Assembly: GCA_015501055.1 (NCBI GenBank)
Contig: JADNYV010000042.1
Span: 124,001-188,000, forward strand
DNA from: Mucidula mucida
Lineage: Eukaryota; Basidiomycota; Agaricomycetes; Agaricales; Physalacriaceae
Direction of reading: 5' to 3'
Length of the DNA stretch: 64,000 bases
A program made the translations under genes and the position numbers. The notes beneath the pieces were generated by a model. It searched no databases and was not told where the DNA came from. It saw nothing but the letters and a program-made list of their open reading frames with translations. Positions 34,628 through 44,416 of the stretch are shown piece after piece. Within the stretch, counting starts at the first letter, position 1; each line of letters starts with the position of its first letter.

Positions 34628-37366
34628 CTACATTCTAGACCGTGGTATCCACACATCCTTCACGGACGTGGCCTTCTGGCCCCGTTGTCGAAGAACGCGC
34701 CGCAAAATTTTACCGCTCGCATTCCGCGGTATGATGTCGACAATTTCGATGCCTCCATCCAGCCATTTAAACTTGGACATAGATCTCGTGACATGCTAAA
34801 ATTCGTTTAGATTTGTAGGCTGATAGGCATAGCATCCGCTTGCTTACCCTCTGTATATCCGCTTTGATTATCCCAGCGAACTTGGCATTCTCGCGGCACG
34901 ACTGTGCGGCCTTGTCCTTTAGCACAACAAAAGCGAAAGGTAGCTCTCCCGAGTATTCACTCTCCACCCCAATGACAGCAGTGTCCGCCACACATGGATG
35001 TTCGAGAATATGCCCTTCCAACTCCGCTGGCGCTACTTGATGCCCTCTTACCTGTTCGAACTCAGTAAATATGCGGGATATAGCAAGCATACTAACCTTT
35101 ATCAGCTCTTTGACACGGTCGACAATGAATAAATCATCTTCTTTGAAGAAGACTTGGTCTCCTGTTCGCAGCCACCTATGCGCTCACATCAGTGAGCTAA
35201 CATCATCAGTCACTAGACTCGCTGACCCGTCATTAGTGAAGACGTCTGCTGTTCTATACACATCTTATTCGTGATGGAGCTCATCAACATTGACCACGAA
35301 CAACTTCACTCACGCCGCGGGATTACGATAGTATCCTGGAAAGATTTGGCCGCCTCGAACAAGAAGCTCTCCCTCTTCTCCAGCCACGGCTAATGTGCCA
35401 TCGGTTTTAAGGACCTGCGCCTCTGTTCCAGGAAGAAGTTGTCCGCCGCTTCCGAGAACACCGATATTCTGGGACAGTGGAAACTGGCGACTAGATGTTA
35501 GTTATCGATCATGGTTTGATACGACTGGAATACGAGCCATACTAACTGCCCCACAGGTTTCCGTCATTCCTACAGGACTTTCAATGTTTGTTTGAAGCGT
35601 GGAGCTGCATCCTACCGTATCCTTGTCCAAGTTGTACTCCAGGGAAGACGGCTAGAAGTTCTTCTGTGAGACTGGCGCTGAGTGGCGCAGCGGCGACCAG
35701 ACAGTATCGCACGGAGGACAGGTTGGAATTTCTCGTCGAAGGATGCTGCCATGGACTAAGCCAGGGGAAGGTTTTCGAACGGTTGAATGGGAATTGATAC
35801 CTTGCACAAAAGAACGGCCTGGGGCGGTACTAGTCTGCGATGAATCAGATTGTAGAAAAGAAAAGAGGGAACCATGAGACGTACGACAGATGGGTGATTT
35901 GATATTTTTGAATACTGATGAGGAAGTTCTCAAAATGAAATTTCGGTGCGACGACGAGCGTCATCTGGCATGTTCGAGTATAACCAGTTAACAAGAAAAG
36001 AATAGTACTCACTCCAGCATACAGCATAAAGTGGAGCTAGAAGCCAGGATCATGATTTGAACTGACAGACGAAGATTTAACTTACATTGAAAACAAGTCC
36101 ATAAATGTCTTGACGTCTTGCATCAACTAGAAGTCTGCGTACAAGATAAGAACTGACGATACAAAGGGAGAACTAGTTCATGAAAAATGAGTCTAGCGCC
36201 ACACAAGAGATTAGATCTCACATCCTCCACCGACATCGCCCGGCCAAAAACGGCTCTCATTGCTCGGTATATGAACATCGTTCACTCCATTGAAGATAGC
36301 TTCTTGGAGAATCATACTGATCACATTTCTATGAGTGATGCAGACCGCCTAAGATTTACCAGAATTAGTCTCGAAAGCCGCAGCACCTATGCGCAAACCT
36401 TCTGCAGCCCCGTAGTCCCAGAAGAAGGCGCGAGAAACGCAACGGCCTCTGCTCCTTCGCTTCCCACAAGCATGCGCTCTCTGGCAGGAGGCAATTTCGC
36501 GCCTTCGAGTATCACCTCGTGGAGGCTTCGGTACGGGTTTGAGAAGCAAGTGTTATCCGGTACATCTATAATGATCAGGTGCTCGAGAGAGAAGTCCAAC
36601 GTGGGTAGAGCCTTCTCGACGACATGGAGGCACTCGTGATAGACTATAAGAAGTACAGGGCGCGTTATCCGGAGGGAGTGAGCTATGTCGGCAAACATAA
36701 AGGATAAGCGCACTACGGGCAACAACGGAGCACGTACTTAGTTCCGAAAGCGTTAGCGTCGGGGAGAGCGTCCTCGATGCGAATAAGTTATCATTCAAAG
36801 CGGCCACCTCGGGACTCGATTAGCTTACGACACTACAGCGCCCACGCGATGTGCTGCCCATATGCAGGGTCCGAAATCTATGGCGAGTCAGCTAGCCGTC
36901 TTTACTGGGAGATAGAACACCTACCGACATGGTTTGGACTCATGATAGCCACTGCAAAAGCCGGATCTGGTATCAGAAATTACAGTGTGAGACGCAACAA
37001 GGACACTCGCCAACATTGTCGATCTCTGAGGCTATATCGTCAGCGTGAGGAAAGTCGATGGAGAGCACGACTCACGAATTCTGTATGTGTGGTACAATGA
37101 GGCTGCAAGCCGTCGCGTCCGGAGCTGAATCTACACGGCGCGACTAGTTTTCGCTCAATAGTAAGATAAGGTTGTAATACCTCTTCCATAAACACCAGCC
37201 GCCCAGTGTCGTCGTCAATCAGGCATGGAATGCTTGGTGCTTGCACCGGACAGTGGGGATACTCATCGAAGAGAAACTGAGGAACTGTGAGATTGCTCGG
37301 GATTTCACAGGAGAGAGGAACAGTAGACCGGAAGATTGTCATAGTTTGGGTTACTGTTGCACACAT
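34628..37366 (-). CDS. Acyl-CoA synthetase, 4-coumarate-CoA ligase-like (ANL superfamily)
   Basis: ATP-dependent enzyme that adenylates a carboxylic acid and joins it to CoA; the substrate is unknown. Twenty minus-strand exons can be joined with every phase consistent and no frame error. The start is 37366, or 37342 (MTIFRSTVPLSCEIP), which fits the family better. Core motifs are all present: PSSGTTGLQK (A3, phosphate loop), GQGYGMTETCGA (A5), WLRTGDQVFFKEDDLFIVDR (A7/A8), VRGHQVAPAELE (A8) and IIPRNASGKILRR (A10 with the catalytic Lys). The C-terminus is VWIPRSRM, without an SKL-type peroxisome signal. Exon 9 is 15 nt (36158-36172, encoding the FLPLYH turn). Confidence 0.92.
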
Positions 37367-37756
37367 AGACCACGCACATTATATATTGTACACGGAGCTA
37401 TGCGCGGGGCCATCGAAGTCTCCTCACGTTGTTATTCAGCACGCATAACAGTGGCTATACTTACTCACCGCACCTCATGCGGCGAATGAATTGAAGAAAG
37501 CGCCCAAAGGTCCACCGATCGCAAAACGCACCGGTGAAAGAAGGACATTATGATCATAACCCTGATCAGGTGCGACACGATTCCATCCTTCATAGTACAC
37601 ACGTTAATCGAAAGAGTTCATTTCTCGTCGGCACCGGTCGCTTCGAAGCTTCCGTGTCAACCTAAAGTCAAGGTTCTACCTGACTTACCTGACTTGAGTA
37701 AGCACGGCGTTCCAAACGAAGATTCATTGTAGTATTGTGGTACAGGTGAGCGTACT
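37367..37756. other. Intergenic, promoter of the acyl-CoA ligase
   Basis: 390 bp between the ligase start and the SOD2 stop, both minus strand. No coding signal or clear TATA box noted. Confidence 0.5.
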
Positions 37757-38699
37757 TTACTTTGTCGCCTCAGCGAGACGCTTTTCAGCTTCCTTGAAAT
37801 TGACGACATTCCAGATCGCGTTCAAATACTGGAAGATATTAGATGGATATTCGCACATTTCGAAATAATACGCACGTCGGGCTTCACATTTTTGTATTGG
37901 ATGTAGAAAGCCTAGTATTTGTGAGACCTTGTTCAACGGAAAACAGAAACAACATACATGTTCCCAAATGTCGATACCGATCAAAGGTACGTGACCTAAA
38001 ACGTTAAACAGCGGTTCTGAGTGGAGAAACGAACTTACTGAGTAAAGGATCTTGGTTGGGCGTAGTAACAATCTCGAGCTTGCCATTCGACGAGTTATAG
38101 CCCTACTCAACGGTCACGACGCATACACGAAGTACAATGTCACCGACATACCAGCCAGCCCCAGCCACTTCCTTGAATAGCGGCAGTCTTCGCGTTGAAC
38201 TCTTTTTTGAATTCTTCAACGGAGCCAAAGTCGCGTTCAATAGCCGTTTTGAGGGGTCCGGCCTCCAGTTTGCCTCCGTCGCCGTTGGAAGGAGCCAAAT
38301 TCTTCCAGAACAGAGAGTGGTTAATGTGACCTTGCGACGCGTCGTTTCAGAAAAGGACTGCCGATAAGATGATACATACCACCACCGTTAAACTTGAGGG
38401 CTGCCTGAAGAGCAATTTCCTCCTTGATGGAGGGTGCTGCAGCAAAAGACTTTTCAGCGGCATTTAGGCCATTAACATAGGTCTGGTGATGCTTTTGATG
38501 GTGCAGCGTCATTATTTCCTCGCAAATGTAGGGCTCCAATGCCTGCAACGGCGTGAACAGACATTAGTCAGACCAAGACATGACAAACGTTGTAGGCATA
38601 TGGGAGATCCGGAAGGGTGTGAACGGAGGCGACACCAACAGAGGCCGCCAGTGTGCGCGAGAGCGCAGGACGCAGAGCAGTACGAGCAAGAGAGAACAT
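37757..38699 (-). CDS. SOD2: Manganese superoxide dismutase, mitochondrial
   Basis: Dismutes superoxide in the mitochondrial matrix. About six minus-strand exons join cleanly. The N-terminus [18 protein letters not shown] is a basic, hydroxylated presequence; the mature part starts near [12 protein letters not shown]. The four metal ligands sit in [29 protein letters not shown] and [15 protein letters not shown] (Asp and His), and the Mn/Fe-SOD end [17 protein letters not shown] is intact. Length is normal for the mitochondrial form. The SOD2 start faces the start of the C2H2 gene across 334 bp. The region contains TGATGTCA (about 38769-38776), close to an ATF/CRE-type site; a stress-regulatory role is only a guess. 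Confidence 0.96.
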
Positions 38700-39033
38700 G
38701 ATGGATAGTATGCAAGAGGCGGTCGGCAAAGCCTTCCTCATAATTCCGCCTGCCGTTCTGATCATACGTGATGTCATTGCTTTGTGTCTGCTTGTCATTC
38801 GGGCCGGTCACGTCTCTAACCACCAGATAACATTTTTGAGCTGCTTTTCTATTTGTCGCCAGGACTCTCCGACACTGTTCTTTGTGAAGAACAAAGAGAC
38901 GCGATCTTTGGCCAAGGTTACCGCACTGCTTCAACTGGTCCTTTGTTCTGTTCTGGTCTTTGTTCACGTATAAAAGCACGTTCAAAATGTTCTTGGGTCC
39001 TAACAACTACCATTCCTATCAACTACCACCATC

Positions 39034-39610
39034 ATGCGAGACACCGCGACCGTTAAGAAAGCCCGCAAAGTAGGTTTTCAAACTCATCCGTAGCCGTTGC
39101 TAATAATCATGTCAGATTCATTACTGGTACAGGTGCCCTTACCCTCGATGCACCTTCTCCAATAAACGTTTTGATCGCTTCAAGACGCACATTTACTCCC
39201 AGTAAGCTGCCTGTGTGGATCGAGCGCACGCACTAATTTCGTCCAGCTCACCTGCGCATTCTAAAGAGGAACCTCATCGCGTTGCTGAAGCTCCTCGAGG
39301 TCCCCCACTCCTAGAATTCATGGACCTGTCTTTTGACGTCCCCAGTGGTCATTCGCAAAGCCATCTCAAGGGAACAGGCAGATCCATGGCGGGTCATAGC
39401 GCCTCCACCTCATCTGCAGCCGGTCCCTCAAGGCCCCGACGCCACAACGGCCAGTCGACCTCGGTTGGTACTAATTCTACTATGGGCGACTTTGGCGGTT
39501 CTTCGTTCCCTCAGTTCGACTACATTGGACATCCCAGCAATATTCCTCAGGAGTTCTTTTGGCATGACGTCGAGGTGCCAGATAATTCTGAAATACCATA
39601 TGTGGGTTGA
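39034..39610 (+). CDS. Small C2H2 zinc-finger protein
   Basis: Possible DNA-binding or adaptor protein, family not recognised. Three exons (39034-39069, 39116-39201, 39247-39610) give 161 aa. One C2H2 finger near the N-terminus reads RCPYPRCTFSNKRFDRFKTHI followed by YSHS: Cys-x4-Cys-x12-His-x4-His. The remainder is Ser/Pro/Gly-rich and probably disordered (GTGRSMAGHSASTSS), ending QEFFWHDVEVPDNSEIPYVG. A single finger is weak for sequence-specific binding. The divergent promoter is shared with SOD2. Confidence 0.7.
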
Positions 39611-39748
39611 TGTATCTTTGTGTTCATTGGCTATACAGCGGGTCCCGTGGGAGAAATCCAAGCATATTGAATACACTAAAAATACATGACGAAGCAATAC
39701 TGAGATCAACCATATCGTTCAACGCGAAAGTATCAAAACGCCGGCATT

Positions 39749-40060
39749 CTAATCTACTCTTCCTCGGAATTCGACTCGTCGCCATCGCTGGACCTGTGCC
39801 TCTTCTTGGCGGACTCGTCTTCTGAATCGGATTGCGCATCGCTTGAAGCCTCTCTCCTGCTTCGTCGTCTGGATGGTCTTTCCGTATGACGAGGTCGAAT
39901 TCGACGATCGTACTTCGCCACGAGCTATATACGACGGAAGTGACAGGCATACAGCAAAGATCAAACATGGCTTACGTCCGTCAATGCGGTAGACTTGGCA
40001 AGCGGTGGGCAATTTTTTCCAGGATACATGGTGAAAACATCGCTGTAACACTGTGCTTGG
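39749..40060 (-). CDS. Possible minus-strand gene end with Arg/Ser/Glu-rich tail
   Basis: On the minus strand a frame reading FTMYPGKNCPPLAKSTALTD meets a good donor (GTAAGC). After a 50-nt intron ending TATATAG it continues LVAKYDRRIRPRHTERPSRR, then alternating Arg-rich and acidic residues to a stop at about 39749. The junction is in phase and the tail resembles nuclear RS/acidic tails. Upstream exons could not be fixed with confidence; the frame NLAIQEIGQFVLQFRTFDLS appears to lead in but is preceded by a stop. The plus strand is also open here, so this stays tentative. Function unknown. Confidence 0.3.
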   Translation of the reverse strand, partial: PSTVLQRCFHHVSWKKLPTACQVYRIDGRKPCLIFAVCLSLPSYIARGEVRSSNSTSSYGKTIQTTKQERGFKRCAIRFRRRVRQEEAQVQRWRRVEFRGRVD

Positions 40061-41985
40061 ACAACGTTTCCTGCAGTAAGAGGACCGGAGCTGAGGTCAA
40101 ACGTCCTGAACTGGAGAACGAATTGCCCGATTTCTTGAATAGCGAGATTCTAGCGAAGGAGGAAGGTGAGTTTGTATCGGATTACAGGTATGGAACCAAC
40201 AGACGTCAAAGGCAAAAACCAGCGCGCCACGGTTGTTGTCTTCGTGGGGAAGAAGCGTATGAGAAGAGAACGTGTCCCCAAAGAGAAGATGGGAGCATTT
40301 TTGACTGTCATATACGAACCAAGTCTCTCCAGAAGCATCGTGCGCTTCATGAAGTGGCTGCTCTGTAGTACACAACCTGAGTACGACCTTTACGGAAATT
40401 CAGAATTGGACGCGTACCTGTAGTACCTTCATTGACTGGGGCTGACACATTGAAAAGTTGAGTGTAGCACATCATGCCTGGTGATTGCATGCGGTCAGAC
40501 CTATTGAAAGCGTCGTTGAATCCTCCAAGAACGCTGATTGCAATCGAAAAACAAACATTTCTCTGTAGTCGGGAATTTCGACTTCACGTCCGTCTGGTAG
40601 ACAGTCAAACAACCTCAGCCCCACGATGGGAGGTGGGTCAATGCGACGACAGTCCTTCCTGGAGTTCACTTTAGGACCCGTTTGGGTCGCGCATTTGCGA
40701 CCTTGTAGAGGGGACTGCCAGCAACGGAGCTCGGTGCGTATTGTCCGCCCAGCGAATTGGCCAGACGTATGGCTAATAGGCTGACCCAAAATATTATGCG
40801 CTAGTATATCAAAGCCGAAAGGAGCAGGAGTAGAGGGTATTACGGTGTTCATCGCCTGAAGATGCGAGAGTTCAGACGTGTTCGCGAAGAGAGCAGGAGG
40901 CCCTGAAGATGAAGTCGGGCTTTATACGACTCAAATCGCGGTGGAAGACTGGCAGCGACGCGATCGAGAGTCTATCTGCTCGAACTTGAGAAAGTAGGAA
41001 TGCGTTGATGGAGCCAAATTCTGGGAGCGAAGCGCTTTATGGCATGCCAGAGGAAATGATGCCGAGGGCTCCATAAAAGGCGATCAACATCCATTCCAAC
41101 GGCCTACGGCTGCATTTCGGGCAACGTGTTTTGACTGAATGTGTTTTAGAAAAACGTTTATGGAATGACGGGAGCCATGACGTTCCACAGTTCTTTACTT
41201 GGGAAAATTCTGATAACGACGTGTTTTAACTTGATTAAAGAATAACCAAGTCTGTCGATCCTCCTTACATGCACGACAGAAGAGGGAAACACGCTGTGTG
41301 CATGAGGTATCGATGACAAACTTTTGTGGATTCTTCATAGAACTGTAGCGTTTGGCGCCCCTTGAAGGCGGTGATACCCAAATACAGACATGCGGAGTCG
41401 CAAAGTGACGATCGACCGCTTCGATAGGCTTCGACAAAGTAGTACAGGGGGGGTTTCGCTGACTACGCTGACAGGCAGGTCCCCGTCCAAAGTGCCGCGA
41501 GCTGTGTGACGTTTGACAGCCGGTGTACTGCCCCACAATCGTGAAATCGGGTACAGACCCATATATATAGGCTGTGAGGCCGCGATGCCTGGATAGACAA
41601 AGGGCACGAATAAGATCAAATCTTCAAATCTTGCGCGCGCGGATCAGCTCTCAAAAGGTAGGGAGTAGGAATCAGGGTGCAAAGTATGTTGACAGAGCAA
41701 GGACTACTATAATTGTGCAACACGCAGTAGGCGCTGGTAGTAAGAAACATTAATGTAACCTTGAGATGAACCAAAGAAAAAGCGGAAATCCACCGTTTGG
41801 TGATTTATTATTACTCGTAGCTCCAAACGCTTGTGTTCGCAACCTGGAAATTATTGGAGCTGAGCTGCCTGTAAGTAGCCAAAGAATGGCCCATCCTCGC
41901 CGCGTTCTTGACCTACCGGTCATTAATATTCCACTTTGACAACTCCTGGAGTTCCTCGGGTCTGGTAATATCACTGTCGGAAGCC
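40061..41985. other. Region without a supported gene
   Basis: Several open frames on both strands (for example minus 40472-40852 and minus 41335-41619) carry no motif, signal peptide or consistent splice chain. The stretch may hold upstream exons of the tentative gene at 39749-40060 or degraded sequence. Confidence 0.4.
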
Positions 41986-41989
41986 ATTA

Positions 41990-42960
41990 ATGTGATAGAG
42001 GCGGCGACCTCGGACTCATGCTAAAGACGTGAAACAATGTTGGAGAGTATTTTCCAAGTTGCCACAGTGGAGAGCCGTTGTGGTCATCAACGAAGCCGAT
42101 GTGTACCTCGAGTAACGTTCTGTCCATGAACTATCTCGAAACGCGCAGGTTGCGGTATCGTCCGTTGAAGCAAAGATGCTCATCTTACCTTTTTTAGTCT
42201 CCGGCATGTGGAATGTTGTCTTTCTGAGCACCTCGTCGAAGTCTTTGATTAGGCCTTTCTGTCTCGCATTCGCGTTACCCTTCCTTTCCACAAGTCGCCT
42301 GAAGAGTGGAGAAAGCAGGTTGGAATGCGTTTTTTTGGCATACTGAGTGCCGGAGAAGTCATGGAATCAGCGGCGGTGTAAGTAGACAGTGGGAACGGAT
42401 TTGCATACGACCGACTATATCAACGACGTGTCCAGGGCATTTACCTTGAATGAAATCGTTCAAACCTCGATTTCTGTGTCATGAATCTCCACAAGCGATT
42501 GGAGAAGCTTTTTTTAACCAGATGGAAGCACAGCATAGAAAAGCTTCCGTGTTACAAGTAACGTCGAACTCCACTGTGAATAGAGCGTTAGGCGTCGAGG
42601 ATTTCATCCAACGCACACCATAGTTTGTGTGATAGAGTAAATGAATCCATATACAACCGTCGGCGTTGACAACGTTAACATCTAGAGATCCACATCGCTC
42701 AATTCTAGTATTGGACGGAACTGTGATACCTGCGAATGATTGAGCTCAGGTCAACAGCAAAGGAAGGACGAGTACCAATAGTAGAGTTGGCACAGCCAGG
42801 AGGGAAATCAAAGTCTCGGAAGCAAACGTCTCGCCTGCAGAGCCCCAACCTAGATTTGGTGGAGTGAATTGGGTATCAGCCGGGGAAGCAATAATTGAAG
42901 CGCCCAAAGGATACTTTGGCTCAGAGCGAACATTGAGCACAGACTACCGCTTGAGCAGTT
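41990..42960 (-). pseudogene. Unrecognised minus-strand coding signal, probably frame-broken
   Basis: Several protein-like stretches follow each other on the minus strand without forming one frame. Near 42800-42480: DFDFPPGCANSTIG, then after a typical intron ITVPSNTRIERCGSLDVNVV and GVRWMKSSTPNALFTVEFDV. Near 42460-42360: NDFIQGKCPGHVVDIVGRMQ. Near 42330-42190: RLVERKGNANARQKGLIKDF and DEVLRKTTFHMPETKK. Near 42140-41990: LLEVHIGFVDDHNGSPLWQL ending MSPRSPPLSH and a stop. Frame shifts or unseen introns lie between. No family was recognised. It may be a real gene damaged by the same single-base errors as its neighbours, or a decaying gene. Confidence 0.35.
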
Positions 42961-43172
42961 AAGAAGATAGCCGAGTCAATCATCCTGACAGTTCAGAGAA
43001 CGAAAACTTCTCCACCGGAGACGCCGTAGTCGGATTGTCTTGTATCGATTGTAAGTCGCTGTTCGCGACGTTGGAAAGAAGCGTTTAGATCAAAATGATT
43101 CAATCGTTCTCATCACAACCTGTTATACATACAATAGAAATACACATACATTTCAGGGAAAGAACCTCTCGT

Positions 43173-44416
43173 TCAAACCATCACAGGCTGCTTCGCAGGG
43201 GATTTAGCTGCACGTGCAGAGGTAGCCGAGCGCTGCAACTCGTCGCGACGAGTGTCGCTGCTGGCACTGGTGAAGGACCTTTCGCCACGCTTCTGCTCGT
43301 CCGATACTTTGTGGCCAGATGATGCACGCGAGGATTCAGGTCTTTTCGCGTCTTTGTTTGATGACGGGTGGTGGTCTTTGGGTTCAGACGAGGGAACAGC
43401 TGGCAAACCGTGCATGCGAGATTCCAAGTCCCTTGCAATTGGCGTTTGGAACTCTGCCGGATTTTTCTCCGGAGACCTTTGACGAGACACGGGATGCCTC
43501 GAAACTACCTTCATCTGAGGTTCATCGCGTTCATGTGTCCGCGATATCGCCTGTGACTCAGTATGGTGCCGCCGGTGCGAAGACGCAACCTCCGGCTTTC
43601 GCGTGAAGGGATGCCTTTTCTCTAGTGATAAAGCCTCCATGCTTCTCTCAATCTTCGTTTCCGCACGGGGCGAAAACTTCTTGGCGAGTGGCGGTGCGCT
43701 CGTTGCGGACTCAACGCTGTCCTCTTCCACGCGGCGCAGCGAGAATGCCATGGGCGGGTTCTTGGTCGTGGCAGACCGCCCCAGGCCTCTCTTTTCGTCC
43801 AAGCTGGCAGCTGAATTCGACGACGCTATGGAAGGATTGCGCAGCAGGCCTCGTTTCTCATCTTCCGGGCCGAACTTCGGCTTTCGCGCCATTGTTGTAG
43901 AGCGCTTCAGTCCCTCGACGACGCCTGCGATCTTGGGAAGCGCAGCACGTCGGGCGGCATCCATAAATCGCGAGCGCGGGCCAGGTGAAGGTGGATCATC
44001 GTCCACTCTGTCCCCGGATGACGTCGGAGACGTTATGGCGCGCGCGGGGAGGAAATCCTGGAAGGTAATAGGAGGGGATGTTCCACGTAACTTGGCAGGC
44101 ATAGGTTCGCCTGTACCGACATTTGTTAGCGTTTCTTGTTAGTGCCGTATAGTCGAGGGCCTACCTGAATCAAAGGCTTCCGGTCGATCTACAACTGGGT
44201 TACGCTCCTTTACAGACGAGGCAATAGCGTATTCGGTTCCCGGTACCCCTTGGTAGCGTTGTCCGCTCTTATCAGCAAAGGTATACGTTCGGGTGTCTGC
44301 ATCATAGGCGACTCTACGAAGACCACCAAGGCGGTACTCGTCCTGAGAACAGGTTAATGAGATGACCCTTCGGTAAGCGCACTACTTGCCTCGTCGTACT
44401 GCGTCCAGCGACCCAT
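43173..44416 (-). CDS. GRWTQYDE-motif protein, paralogue B
   Basis: Function unknown; intact relative of the gene at 24892-25970. Three minus-strand exons: 44416-44390 (MGRWTQYDE), about 44342-44166, and the last from about 44111 to the stop at 43173. The conserved block continues DEYRLGGLRRVAYDADTRTY and GQRYQGVPGTEYA; the second shared patch is FMDAARRAALPKIAGVVEGL. The long C-terminal part is basic, Ser/Arg-rich and probably disordered (RSMEALSLEKRHPF; SRHPVSRQRSPEKN). Intron 1 (44343-44389) begins with GCAAGT after GAG, a GC-AG intron; the paralogue has GTGTGC at the same place. The two copies are about 18 kb apart and in opposite orientation. Confidence 0.82.

Noticed and set aside
39886..40368. 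160-aa plus-strand open frame
   Set aside because: It has some protein-like stretches, but it overlaps a minus-strand reading with a proper intron, and neither strand could be established; not called as a gene.
40472..40852. 126-aa minus-strand open frame
   Set aside because: No recognisable feature and no continuation in phase in either direction.
41990..42960. Transposon remnant as an explanation of the unassigned coding signal
   Set aside because: No reverse transcriptase, transposase or integrase motif, no terminal repeats and no target-site duplication were seen.
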